The notes: generated by a model not told the origin, from the letters alone. A stretch of 39,012 nt of DNA from an uncultured Erysipelotrichaceae bacterium (GCA_902785645.1 CACZZG010000008.1:1-39012), one strand, 5' to 3'; shown: positions 17,348-25,398, counted from the first letter of the stretch. Numbers and translations: made by a program.

Positions 17348-18280
17348 CAATTTCTTATTTAACAATCCCTGATTACCGTTTAAGAAGGATTTATAGTCCA
17401 TTCTATTCTTTCCTTCTTTTTGTAATTCCAGCAAGGATAATTGACCATCTTTCAATTGAACGACAAGGCCTCTTTTATCCGCTTGAACAATTGTACCGAC
17501 TTCAGCGGAAACTAAATCATTAATGATTTGAGCTTTAAAAACTTTAAGCTTCTTTTCTTCTAAAATAAAGTACGCACCTGGATGATCAGATAATCCTCTA
17601 ATCCATCCGAGGATTTCTTTAGAAGTTAGATTTAAATCTAATCTTTCTTGCTCGGGCTTGATGGTTGGACAAAAACTGACTTGAGTTTCATCTTGTTCAA
17701 CCCCTTTTAATTGACCATCAATATATTTAGGTAAGGCCTCAAGAATTAGTTCTTTAGCCGCAACCGCCATCTTTTTAAATAACGAAGTGGAATTATCTTC
17801 ATCGGATATTTCAACTTCCTTTTGGGCGTACATCCTTCCAGCATCCATTGCCGCCACCATTTCCATTAATGTCATGCCGGTGACCTTATCACCATTAATA
17901 AGTGCATACTGGATAGGTGCGGCTCCACGATATTTAGGGAGTAAAGAACCATGGAGATTTAAACAGCCATATTGTGGAATATCAAGTAGACCTTGTGGAA
18001 CTATTTGGCCATAGGCCAATGTAATGATAATATCTGGTCTTAATTCTTTTACAAAATCATATTCTTTACGGATTTTAACAGGTTGAAAAACGGGGATATT
18101 GTATTTCTCCGCAACGACTTTTGTTGGGACTTTTTCTAGTTGCCCTTTTCTACCGACCGGACGATCGGGTTGAGCGATTAATCCCACAAACCTATACCCA
18201 TCTAAAATCATCGCTTCAAACACTTCTGCGGAGATTTCTGGAGTACCCATAAATATGACTCGTAAATTATTCTTATCCAT
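17342..18280 (-). CDS. fmt: Methionyl-tRNA formyltransferase
   Basis: Formylates initiator Met-tRNA using 10-formyltetrahydrofolate. The N-terminal block VIFMGTPEISA, the loop LLPKYRGAAPIQYALINGD and the catalytic-core GMTLMEM are visible, followed by the C-terminal OB-fold domain. The start chosen is the ATG at 18278-18280 (MDKNNLRVIFMGTPE), giving 312 residues, the usual length; an upstream extension to 18313 would cover the promoter. TATAAT ends 7 nt before this ATG and no Shine-Dalgarno is present, so the mRNA is probably leaderless. It is divergent from the phosphoesterase gene. Confidence 0.96.
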   Translation of the reverse strand: MDKNNLRVIFMGTPEISAEVFEAMILDGYRFVGLIAQPDRPVGRKGQLEKVPTKVVAEKYNIPVFQPVKIRKEYDFVKELRPDIIITLAYGQIVPQGLLDIPQYGCLNLHGSLLPKYRGAAPIQYALINGDKVTGMTLMEMVAAMDAGRMYAQKEVEISDEDNSTSLFKKMAVAAKELILEALPKYIDGQLKGVEQDETQVSFCPTIKPEQERLDLNLTSKEILGWIRGLSDHPGAYFILEEKKLKVFKAQIINDLVSAEVGTIVQADKRGLVVQLKDGQLSLLELQKEGKNRMDYKSFLNGNQGLLNKKLD

Positions 18281-18335
18281 GGCTATTATTATAAAATCTT
18301 TTTCTCTTTTCACAAATAATTGTATTATTTATAGC
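18281..18335. promoter_or_regulatory. Divergent leaderless promoters, fmt and phosphoesterase
   Basis: Only 55 bp separate two divergent ATGs. Minus strand: TATAAT at 18288-18293, 7 nt before fmt, with a TTGTGA -35 16 nt upstream. Plus strand: TATTAT at 18323-18328, 7 nt before the phosphoesterase ATG, -35 weak. Neither gene has a ribosome-binding site. The two promoters overlap, so they should compete for polymerase. Confidence 0.65.
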
Positions 18336-18791
18336 ATGAAAATACTGTTAGTTAGTGACTCTCACGGAAACAATGAAGCTCTAGATTTATTGGTCAAGAC
18401 TTATCCAAACATGGATTTATATCTGCATCTAGGTGATTCAGAAAGCGATGAATATTCAATTTTTCCCTTCCGTTCAGTGAGAGGCAATTGCGATTATTTC
18501 GGCGACTTTAACGATCAATTAATTATTCCAACCCCATATGGCAATTTGCTTGCACAGCATAAACCCACTCCAAATAGTGATTTAATGCGCGATTACAAAG
18601 TAAAAATATTTGCTTATGGTCACACTCATGTTAGAAAACATATTGATCAAATGGGTATTATCACCATAAATCCTGGGGCTATTTCATTTGCAAGAGATGG
18701 CAATGATGGTTCCTATGCGATTTTAGATATTTCTAATGATAAAGTGGATGTAGAATTCCATGATTTGACCGAAATAATTTCTAAAAAATAA
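18336..18791 (+). CDS. YfcE/MJ0936-family metallophosphoesterase
   Basis: 151 residues from the ATG at 18336. The calcineurin-like metal sites are visible: DSHGN at the N-terminus, HLGDSE, RGNCD, and GHTH near residue 95 followed by INPGA. Small proteins of this type are phosphodiesterases acting on artificial or nucleotide substrates; the physiological substrate is usually unknown. A longer frame from 18255 has no supporting start. No Shine-Dalgarno precedes the ATG and a -10 box ends 7 nt upstream. Ends 39 nt before the adenylation-carrier gene, with which it may be co-transcribed. The classical Bacilli partner gene rdgB is not here. Confidence 0.9.
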   Translation: MKILLVSDSHGNNEALDLLVKTYPNMDLYLHLGDSESDEYSIFPFRSVRGNCDYFGDFNDQLIIPTPYGNLLAQHKPTPNSDLMRDYKVKIFAYGHTHVRKHIDQMGIITINPGAISFARDGNDGSYAILDISNDKVDVEFHDLTEIISKK

Positions 18792-18830
18792 TATTTTTTT
18801 GTAAAATGTATTAGAAAGGCGAATTATTTT

Positions 18831-20861
18831 ATGGCAACTAATTTAGAAAAAGCTTCAGAATTCTTACAATCTGCTGCTCAACTCCTTCAAACATCCAAGA
18901 GAATGGAAGATATCTTCTATTTCACGATGAAGAAAAACGAAAGAAAAATTGCTGTTGAATACGTTAATAGCAAGGGAAAAATAAAACATTATAAATATAA
19001 TAAAATGCGTTCACACAGTTATGAACTTGCCAGCGCATTATCACAATATTTGATTCAACAACCAAAAAACCGTCCGGTTATTTTAAAATGTACAAACTCT
19101 CCACATTGGTGTGAAATTTTCTGGGCTATTTTAATGTGTGGTTATAAACCACTACTCATTGATGCCAGAACTTCTAAAGAAGGCACAATTCACGTTGCAG
19201 AAATGAGCAAGGCTCTTGCGATTGTCACTGATGACTTATATCAATATCCATTCACCAAAATATCGATGAGTGATTTATTGGAAGTTAAGCACCGTTATTC
19301 ATTCACTCCAACATGGGAAAACGAAGTGATTTTCTCCTCAAGTGGCACCACTGGCGATGTTAAACTCATGGTCTTTAATGGTGAAAACTTATGTAATCAA
19401 ATTTGTTGTTCATTAGAAATGGGCAAAGAAACTGCAGATATCATGTATCCAGATAAGATGGGTAAAGTGAAGAATTTAGCAATGATCCCATTCCATCATA
19501 TCTTTGGTTTCGTCGCCGTCTTCTTGTGGTACACATTCTACGGAAAGACTTTAGTCTTCCCATCAAGCAACGCTCCAAGTGATATCCAATACATTTGTCA
19601 AAAGACAGGTGTTACACACGTCTATAGTGTGCCTCTATTTTGGGATTCTTTAGCGTTAGCAATTTCAAGAAAAGCGGCTTTAGAAGGCCCACAAAGACAA
19701 GAATTACTCGATAAGATGATTGGCTATAACACCGGTAAAATCGATAAGACAGAAGCTGGTATTGCCGCTTCAAAAGCTGCAAGAGATATCGTTCAAAAGA
19801 AATTGCTTGGTAACAAAGTAAGATTCTGTATTTCTGGCGGTGGTTTCTTATCAAGAGAAACATTAACTCAAATCAATGGTTTAGGTTATAACCTATACGA
19901 TGGCTATGGCATGACTGAAATCGGTGTTACATCCGTTGAATTATCACCTGAAGTTGAAGTTAGATTAAAAGGCCGTATCGGTAAACCACTCCACGGTGTT
20001 GAATACAAAATTGATGGCAAAGGTCAATCAGGCGAATTATTAGTTAAATCACCCACTATTCACGTTCGTGAGATTATTAATGGTGTCGAACAACCTGCAA
20101 CATTAACTGAAGATGGCTTCTTTAGAACAGGTGATATCGCAGAAAAAGATGCAACCGGTGGTTGGTATCTCAAAGGCCGTATCAAAGATATTATTATTAA
20201 CCCAGATGGTGAAAATATTTTCCCTGATGAATTAGAAATCTACTTCAAGGAATTACCATGCGTCCAAAATTTATGTATCCTTGGCTATTCTCCAGAACAC
20301 AATAATATCGAGAAGATTGCTTTGGTTTTAGAGCTTGATAACAAGGCGACAGAAGAAGATTTACAAGAAATCAAAAAGCAAGTGAAAGAAATTTCTAAAG
20401 ATTTGCCACACAAGGTCAAAATTGACTCTGTCTTCCTTTCAAAAGGAAGATTACCACTCGCCAACAACATGAAAGTCAAACGTTTCATGATTAAAAAGGC
20501 TCTTGAAGATGATTCAAAAGAGTATCTCCCAATCGATAATAAGAAAGAAGCAAAAACATTCGAAGGCTTCGATCCAAAATTAATTGAATCAATCTTAGTT
20601 CCAATGAGAGAAATCTTCTCTAAAGTATTGATTCTTCCTACATTTAAGATTGATGATGACGCTCACTGGATCAATGATTTAGGTGGCGATTCCATGAGTT
20701 ATGTTGAACTCATTAGAGATGTTCAAGATAAATTCCAAATCGAATTCCCAGAATCACTCCTTGGCCAAATGACTTGTGTTAACGACTTCGTGTTCGAGGT
20801 TGCTAAACTACAAAGCGCTAAACAGCCAGCTCCTAAAGCAACTGGTAAAAAACAAAAATAG
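18831..20861 (+). CDS. Acyl-adenylating enzyme fused to a C-terminal carrier domain
   Basis: 676 residues. The ANL adenylation domain (about 25-560) has the P-loop SSSGTTG (168-174), YGMTE (359-363), the TGD core (433-435), the hinge block LKGRIKDIIINPDGENIFPDE (447-467) and a probable catalytic Lys548 in NNMKVKR. Residues about 585-660 form an acyl-carrier domain with the phosphopantetheine attachment Ser621 in LGGDSMS. A basic Lys-rich tail ends the protein. It would activate a carboxylic acid with ATP and load it on its own carrier arm. The overall sequence looks closer to long-chain fatty-acid ligases than to amino-acid adenylation domains. No condensation, reductase or thioesterase domain is attached, so the acceptor is unknown; a lipid role is inference. 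GAAAGG lies about 11 nt before the ATG. Confidence 0.85.
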   Translation: MATNLEKASEFLQSAAQLLQTSKRMEDIFYFTMKKNERKIAVEYVNSKGKIKHYKYNKMRSHSYELASALSQYLIQQPKNRPVILKCTNSPHWCEIFWAILMCGYKPLLIDARTSKEGTIHVAEMSKALAIVTDDLYQYPFTKISMSDLLEVKHRYSFTPTWENEVIFSSSGTTGDVKLMVFNGENLCNQICCSLEMGKETADIMYPDKMGKVKNLAMIPFHHIFGFVAVFLWYTFYGKTLVFPSSNAPSDIQYICQKTGVTHVYSVPLFWDSLALAISRKAALEGPQRQELLDKMIGYNTGKIDKTEAGIAASKAARDIVQKKLLGNKVRFCISGGGFLSRETLTQINGLGYNLYDGYGMTEIGVTSVELSPEVEVRLKGRIGKPLHGVEYKIDGKGQSGELLVKSPTIHVREIINGVEQPATLTEDGFFRTGDIAEKDATGGWYLKGRIKDIIINPDGENIFPDELEIYFKELPCVQNLCILGYSPEHNNIEKIALVLELDNKATEEDLQEIKKQVKEISKDLPHKVKIDSVFLSKGRLPLANNMKVKRFMIKKALEDDSKEYLPIDNKKEAKTFEGFDPKLIESILVPMREIFSKVLILPTFKIDDDAHWINDLGGDSMSYVELIRDVQDKFQIEFPESLLGQMTCVNDFVFEVAKLQSAKQPAPKATGKKQK

Positions 20862-20878
20862 CTTTTACAAATAAATAA

Positions 20879-20907
20879 TTGAATTATTTGTTCGTATTTG
20901 TTAACAT
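20879..20907 (+). promoter_or_regulatory. Possible promoter of rpsT
   Basis: TTGAAT (20879-20884), 17 nt, TAACAT (20902-20907), about 31 nt before the rpsT ATG. Reasonable spacing but a weak -10; read-through from the upstream gene is also possible. Confidence 0.45.
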
Positions 20908-20938
20908 AACTAACGATATTCAAAAAGAGAGGTAAATT

Positions 20939-21202
20939 ATGGCAAACATAAAATCCCAAATTAAACGTAATCGCACAAACGAAAAAGCACGTCAAAGAAA
21001 CGTCTCCGCTAAAAGCGCATGCCGCACTGCTGCTAAAAAAGTTAGATTAGCAGTTGAAGCAAAAGACTTAGCAAAAGCTGAAGAAGCATTAAAGGTTGCT
21101 TTCCATCTTATCGACAAAACAGTCTCTGATGGCATTCAACACGAAAATACTGCCGCAAGACAAAAAGGCGAATTACAACGTTTGGTTAATTCTTTAAAAT
21201 AA
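20939..21202 (+). CDS. rpsT: 30S ribosomal protein S20
   Basis: 87-residue, Lys/Arg/Ala-rich helical protein beginning MANIKSQIKRNRTNEKARQRN, the S20 signature, with the C-terminal HENTAARQKGELQRLV. It binds 16S rRNA early in 30S assembly. GAGAGG lies 6 nt before the ATG. The gene is convergent with holA with only 3 nt between stops, the same holA-rpsT pairing seen in other Bacilli. Its transcript probably ends at a terminator lying inside holA (21249-21273). Confidence 0.98.
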   Translation: MANIKSQIKRNRTNEKARQRNVSAKSACRTAAKKVRLAVEAKDLAKAEEALKVAFHLIDKTVSDGIQHENTAARQKGELQRLVNSLK

Positions 21203-21205
21203 GTA

Positions 21206-22189
21206 TTAATCTCTTTTGAAATTTATTAAAAACAATTCAAATGCATAGAAGCGGTCGACAAGGCCGCTTTTAATTTGTAAATCTAGATTGAATAAATCAT
21301 CTAAAGTTCTATATATAGCTTTTTCAGACATTGAATATGTCTGTCTTTTTAATATTTGCACTCTAATAGGTTTGATTCCAAGCTCTTTAGCAATATCGTC
21401 GTTGCTCATACCTTTTTTGGATAAAAAGACGACTTCGTTTAATAAGCGAAATTGATTTCCGAGCATACCAATTAAGGTAACTGGTTCAACGTTACTGACT
21501 TGTAAATCGCGGAATAAACCCACTGCTTTTTCGTTTTCGTTGTTTAATAAGAAATTAAAGAGTTGGAAAGTATTATCCTCAAGTGGTCTTGTGACCATCA
21601 AAAGAACATCTTCATACCTAACATGGTCAGTATATAAGAATAATTTAATAACACTATTCCTTAATAAAGGAATGTCTCCTGCGGTTCTTTCGGTTAATTC
21701 CATTAATGCTTCAGAATCAATGCGACTACCAGGATTCTTTTTAATATAATCCTCAACAGTCGCCCTCGCGTATTTGTTCCATTCTTTTGTGTCAGGGTCT
21801 TTAATCTCAGTAATTCTTCCGCTTTCTTGAATGATCTTAAAAATCTCAGAAGATGTATCAATCTGGCTTGTCGGAACAGTTAATATCAAATCGCAATCAG
21901 GATTAGGATTTCTTAAATAAGAAAACAAGGCTTTATAATCTTGATCACTTTCAATTTTGTTTCTTGGTTTTGGTTTAATCAAAAAATAGCAATTGTCCAC
22001 CGCTACGACTTTATGGTCATAGCCTAAAGGAACATAGTTCGCTTCATCAATTACTTCTTGAATTAAAGTATTGTTTCCATCATATCGAACAAAATTCATC
22101 TCATCGCGTTCAGGTAAAGATTGTTTTGCAATGAGCTTGATGACTTTTTTAATTTCGGAACTTTGATTGCTATATACTAAATGAACCAT
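21206..22189 (-). CDS. holA: DNA polymerase III subunit delta
   Basis: Clamp-loader subunit that opens the beta sliding clamp. 327 residues, the usual length, with the delta-type AAA+ fold lacking a functional ATP site. The late region ELGIKPIRVQILKRQ and the C-terminal LFNLDLQIKSGLVDRFYAFELFL are typical. Start is the ATG at 22187-22189. TATAAT ends 6 nt upstream and no Shine-Dalgarno exists, so it probably has a leaderless mRNA after the comEC terminator. Its 3' end carries the rpsT terminator in antisense. Confidence 0.93.
   Translation of the reverse strand: MVHLVYSNQSSEIKKVIKLIAKQSLPERDEMNFVRYDGNNTLIQEVIDEANYVPLGYDHKVVAVDNCYFLIKPKPRNKIESDQDYKALFSYLRNPNPDCDLILTVPTSQIDTSSEIFKIIQESGRITEIKDPDTKEWNKYARATVEDYIKKNPGSRIDSEALMELTERTAGDIPLLRNSVIKLFLYTDHVRYEDVLLMVTRPLEDNTFQLFNFLLNNENEKAVGLFRDLQVSNVEPVTLIGMLGNQFRLLNEVVFLSKKGMSNDDIAKELGIKPIRVQILKRQTYSMSEKAIYRTLDDLFNLDLQIKSGLVDRFYAFELFLINFKRD
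21249..21273 (+). terminator. Terminator of rpsT inside the holA coding region
   Basis: Plus-strand stem AAGCGGTC / GGCCGCTT with loop GACAA followed by TTAATTT, starting 46 nt after the rpsT stop. It lies wholly within the convergent holA gene, so the same bases code for the delta C-terminus on the other strand. Confidence 0.7.
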
Positions 22190-22195
22190 ATATTT

Positions 22196-22201
22196 ATTAT
22201 A
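22196..22201 (-). promoter_or_regulatory. -10 box of holA, leaderless
   Basis: TATAAT on the minus strand, 6 nt before the holA ATG, downstream of the comEC terminator hairpin. No convincing -35 or Shine-Dalgarno is seen. Confidence 0.55.
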
Positions 22202-22207
22202 TAAACA

Positions 22208-22227
22208 AACTACATAAAAATGTAGTT
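22208..22227 (-). terminator. Terminator after comEC, overlapping its stop codon
   Basis: Minus-strand stem AACTACAT / ATGTAGTT with a TTTT loop, then TGTTT. The comEC TAG (22210-22212) falls in the 3' arm. AT-rich, so it may be a weak terminator. Confidence 0.55.
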
Positions 22228-24222
22228 AGAATATGTAATTGTTCCTTCAATATATGTACTTCTGATCTTCACATTGTTGCGGTTTAACGTTTCAATTACA
22301 GACTTATGAGGGTGGCCATATTTATTGTTTTTTCCGCACGAGATAATTGCTTCTTTTGGTGAAAGATATTTTACAAACTCATCACATGTTGAAGTGTTTG
22401 AGCCATGATGACCCGCTTTAAGAATGTCACAATCGATATGTTGATATGTTTTGATGATATCCTTTTCCACTTTTATTGGTGCATCACCCATTATTAAAAA
22501 ATCTTTTTTGCACAAGGAAAAACCGAGGACTAACGAACCATCATTATCTTCACTACTAGTAATTATATTGTTGTAATTATTGAATATAATTCCAGCAAAG
22601 CTTAATGGAAATTTAGCATGCTCAGTAATGACGTTTTTAACATAAAAATTCTTTTTTAAAGAATCCAGACTACCAGAGTGATCAAAATCATCATGTGTTG
22701 TGACAACTAAATCGATATTATATATTCTCTTTTTCCTTAGATATGGGATGAGTGATTCTTTGGCAAGATCAAACGAGATAGATCCACCCACATCAATCAT
22801 CATCGTTTTGGTTCCTTTTCGTATCAAGCAGGCATCTCCCTGTCCAACATTAATGAAGCTAACCTCCTCGCTAACGAAGTTTTTAAACGGCACTAGATAA
22901 AGTGTTAGCCCTACAAGTAAAGCTCCAATAGCGGCCTTATAAATGGGTATAAAATCGATGCTCTTATAGTAGAAATAGACTAGAAGAATTAAAACATATA
23001 TTAAAATCCAATATTCATTAAATGGAGGGGCATTAATTTGAAAAGAAGCATAGCTTAGCCAACCCAAAAGATTAGATATTCCCTTATAACAAAAGTCCAC
23101 CACACCATAAATCGGTATTCCATAAAAAGTCACTAACGCAAATATCGCCACCACAACAAATAAAGGAGAAAGCAACAATTGCAAAGGCAAAGATAAAGGA
23201 TTTAGCCCGTTGTAGAATTTCAATTCAAAAGGAATGAAGTATAGATAAAATAAACATAACTCCATAATCCTTTTCCTAATTCGTTTATGATGGATAATTG
23301 CGTCTTTTATGAATATCCCAAATAAAGGTGTCATATAGCCAAGAACAAAAGATATTTGATATGACAAATGATAATCTACAAGGATAAAAAACATAGCAGA
23401 TATTGATAATAAATCAATATGCTTAAACTTATTCTTCAGAAAAAGATCATTGATGCACTTTAAAAGTTCAATCAGACAAATTCGAATGATTGTAAATCTT
23501 GGGAAAGTGAAAATTAAATATGGAAATAAAAAAGCAAGTGACAGATATTTGATCCTTTTGTTTTTGATGAAATAAGACAAAATAAACTCTATAAAGTGCA
23601 AAAAGGCATAAATATATAAACCTGTCGCGTTTGCAAATTTAGTAAGGTGTAAGCGATTGATGTTTGTTAAATCCTCACTATCGTCATTTAAAGAAAATAG
23701 CATCGAGCCAATGATCGTTTTGCTTTCATCATTAAAGTGAGATAGGAATTTTTGTTGTTTTTCTTTTATTCTGATGGGATTAGAGAATTTAACTTCTACC
23801 CCATCCGGATAAAGCTGATAATTAACTCCTTTTTTCTTTAAATAATCCTCAAAATCGAATTGTGATTCTATTCTAGTAAAATCAAGACTCTTTTTCTTCC
23901 CTTTTATCTTAAGATAATCACCAATTTCAAATTCATTATTCTTACTATATGTATAGAGCTTTTCTCCTTTGGAGAGCAAGATGAAATAATTTTGATGGGA
24001 ATCAATTACAATGCCGGCGTAATATTCTTGCTTAAAATCAAATTTAACAAACGATAATCCCACTCCCAAGCCAAAAGCAATCAAGCATATAACACTTATT
24101 CTCTTTCCATAATTCCTTATTAAGATAATTAAAATAAGAAAACCTATAATGCCAAAGACTATATAAGAGAATCTAAGTGATACACCTAAATATAAATATA
24201 GGAAAATGAAAAACAGTATCAC
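22210..24222 (-). CDS. comEC: Competence DNA-uptake channel ComEC
   Basis: Membrane channel that moves transforming single-stranded DNA into the cytosol. 670 residues: N-terminal hydrophobic segments and a soluble OB-like part (about 60-160), the multi-spanning Competence domain (about 175-450), then a C-terminal metallo-beta-lactamase-like domain with TTHDDFDHSG and GHHGSNTST. Both metal motifs are intact, consistent with nuclease function in this family. The start is a GTG overlapping the comEA TGA by 4 nt, so the genes are translationally coupled. comEB, often between comEA and comEC, is missing. Confidence 0.93.
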   Translation of the reverse strand: MILFFIFLYLYLGVSLRFSYIVFGIIGFLILIILIRNYGKRISVICLIAFGLGVGLSFVKFDFKQEYYAGIVIDSHQNYFILLSKGEKLYTYSKNNEFEIGDYLKIKGKKKSLDFTRIESQFDFEDYLKKKGVNYQLYPDGVEVKFSNPIRIKEKQQKFLSHFNDESKTIIGSMLFSLNDDSEDLTNINRLHLTKFANATGLYIYAFLHFIEFILSYFIKNKRIKYLSLAFLFPYLIFTFPRFTIIRICLIELLKCINDLFLKNKFKHIDLLSISAMFFILVDYHLSYQISFVLGYMTPLFGIFIKDAIIHHKRIRKRIMELCLFYLYFIPFELKFYNGLNPLSLPLQLLLSPLFVVVAIFALVTFYGIPIYGVVDFCYKGISNLLGWLSYASFQINAPPFNEYWILIYVLILLVYFYYKSIDFIPIYKAAIGALLVGLTLYLVPFKNFVSEEVSFINVGQGDACLIRKGTKTMMIDVGGSISFDLAKESLIPYLRKKRIYNIDLVVTTHDDFDHSGSLDSLKKNFYVKNVITEHAKFPLSFAGIIFNNYNNIITSSEDNDGSLVLGFSLCKKDFLIMGDAPIKVEKDIIKTYQHIDCDILKAGHHGSNTSTCDEFVKYLSPKEAIISCGKNNKYGHPHKSVIETLNRNNVKIRSTYIEGTITYSNYIFM

Positions 24223-24761
24223 GCGTGAAGAATGACGAAGTTTCTAATTTTACGATAAGTAGCGTTACCAATTCCGTAGACTTCAGTTAATTGCTCAAGA
24301 GTCTTAAATGATCCATTGCTTGTTCGATAACTAACAATTGAACTAGCAATTGATGAAGTAATACCGTTGATTGTCATCAATTTATCAGCATCATCAACAT
24401 TAATGTTGACTTTGGCAATTTCTGAATTGTTACAGACATCTGTGTTATCAAATTTAGATGCAATATAGTAGGTGTTTCCGTTCTTGAGTGTTGCATCCTC
24501 ATAGTACGCTAAAGAATCTGCATTACTTGTTGTACCACCACCAGCATTAATTAAGTCAGCCATGGTAACTGTTCCAGAAGATAGCACATATGTTCCTGGT
24601 TTTTGTACCTCTCCTTCAATTGTGTAGGAATAGCCTTTTTCGTTTTGAGCTATTTCCGAGTCGTTGGTTGTTTTTGTGTTGTTAACTTTCGGATCAATAA
24701 TCATAAAACCGATTATGACTACTGCTGCTGCGATGACAACACCAATAATAACTTTGTACAT
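24219..24761 (-). CDS. comEA: Competence DNA receptor ComEA
   Basis: Membrane-anchored DNA-binding protein that hands captured DNA to ComEC. 180 residues: one N-terminal membrane anchor (about 3-22), a SLBB domain (YTIEGEVQKPGTYVLSSG, about 50-100), and a C-terminal helix-hairpin-helix pair (VNINVDDADKLMTINGITSSIA and LTEVYGIGNATYRKI). Ends in TGA. AGGAGG lies 8 nt before the ATG but is buried in a 12-bp hairpin (24765-24796), suggesting post-transcriptional control of the comEA-comEC operon. The same leader precedes the C39 membrane protein. Confidence 0.95.
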   Translation of the reverse strand: MYKVIIGVVIAAAVVIIGFMIIDPKVNNTKTTNDSEIAQNEKGYSYTIEGEVQKPGTYVLSSGTVTMADLINAGGGTTSNADSLAYYEDATLKNGNTYYIASKFDNTDVCNNSEIAKVNINVDDADKLMTINGITSSIASSIVSYRTSNGSFKTLEQLTEVYGIGNATYRKIRNFVILHA

Positions 24762-24812
24762 ATAAAAAACCTCCTACCAACTAATAGGAGGCTTTTGCTA
24801 TTTTTTTGTCAC
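24762..24812 (-). promoter_or_regulatory. SD-sequestering hairpin leader, copy 2 (comEA)
   Basis: On the minus strand GTGACAAAAAAATAGCAAAA is followed by the stem AAAAGCCUCCUA / UAGGAGGUUUUU (12 pairs, one G-U) with loop UUAGUUGG. The 3' arm contains AGGAGG (24770-24775) and runs into a U tract that stops at the comEA ATG. The form is that of an intrinsic terminator placed exactly over the ribosome-binding site. It aligns without gaps with copy 1 at 4915-4963. The 5' arms differ in four of eight inner bases yet still pair, which supports a functional fold. The loop with flanks resembles a tRNA D-loop (AGUUGGUA). Confidence 0.78.
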
Positions 24813-24827
24813 TTTTTTTGAAAAAGA

Positions 24828-25298
24828 TTATTTTGAACCAATCTTTAAGATTTCAACTTTATAGTTTTTGATAGCTTTGACATCAATGATGTCACCAACT
24901 GATTTGCCCATAATGGCTTCGCCTAAAGCACAAGAGTTTGAAATTTTACCGTTAAATGGATCGCTTTCAACTGTACCGACGATCATATATTCGGCTTCTT
25001 TGCCAGTTTCGACAAATCTTAATGTGACTGTTGAACCTAAACCAACACGATTGCCTTTAGAATTTTCTTCTAAAATTTCACTGTTATTTAAGATATCTTC
25101 GATTTCTTTAATACGACTTTCGACTTCGGCTTGTTTTTGTCTGGCGGCATCATAGTCAGCGTTTTCGCTTAAGTCACCTTGTGCACGAGCTTCGGCTAAT
25201 TGACGTTTAACTTCATCTCTAACAACATCAATTAAATAACGTAATTCTTCTTCAAGTTTTTTATATCCAGCTTTAGTGAGTTTTGTTTTCTCTGCCAT
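24828..25298 (-). CDS. greA: Transcription elongation factor GreA
   Basis: Rescues backtracked RNA polymerase by stimulating cleavage of the transcript. 156 residues: the N-terminal coiled coil with the conserved acidic tip (ARAQGDLSENADYDAAR) and a C-terminal FKBP-like domain (GSTVTLRFVETGKEAEYMIVG). GAGG lies 7 nt before the ATG. Its stop is 67 nt upstream of comEA; no strong terminator lies between other than the comEA hairpin itself, so greA transcripts may reach that hairpin. Confidence 0.97.
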   Translation of the reverse strand: MAEKTKLTKAGYKKLEEELRYLIDVVRDEVKRQLAEARAQGDLSENADYDAARQKQAEVESRIKEIEDILNNSEILEENSKGNRVGLGSTVTLRFVETGKEAEYMIVGTVESDPFNGKISNSCALGEAIMGKSVGDIIDVKAIKNYKVEILKIGSK

Positions 25299-25329
25299 AA
25301 TAGTACCTCAATAATTTTTTGCGAACGTT

Positions 25330-25335
25330 ATTATA
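25330..25335 (-). promoter_or_regulatory. -10 box of greA
   Basis: TATAAT on the minus strand, 31 nt before the greA ATG; the -35 is weak. Divergent to the chrA promoter about 50 bp away. Confidence 0.5.
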
Positions 25336-25385
25336 ACAAATAACGAACTGATAATTCCATAGTTTATTTATGAAGTTGCGTTCTA

Positions 25386-25391
25386 TATAAT
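25386..25391 (+). promoter_or_regulatory. -10 box of the chrA pair, leaderless
   Basis: TATAAT ends 7 nt before the GTG start at 25399, with no Shine-Dalgarno between. A weak TTTATT lies at -35 spacing. Confidence 0.55.
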
Positions 25392-25398
25392 AGAAGTC

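Noticed and set aside
18255-18335. N-terminal extension of the phosphoesterase back to 18255
   Set aside because: It would cover the fmt start and both promoters; the metallophosphoesterase fold begins at the ATG at 18336.
24762-24796. tRNA fragment or tRNA gene because of the D-loop-like AGUUGGUA
   Set aside because: No acceptor, anticodon or T-arm can be drawn around it, in either copy.
24765-24796. The comEA hairpin as merely the greA terminator
   Set aside because: Partly possible, but a near-identical leader precedes the C39 gene, where dnaJ already has its own separate terminator, so the element is better explained as belonging to the downstream genes.
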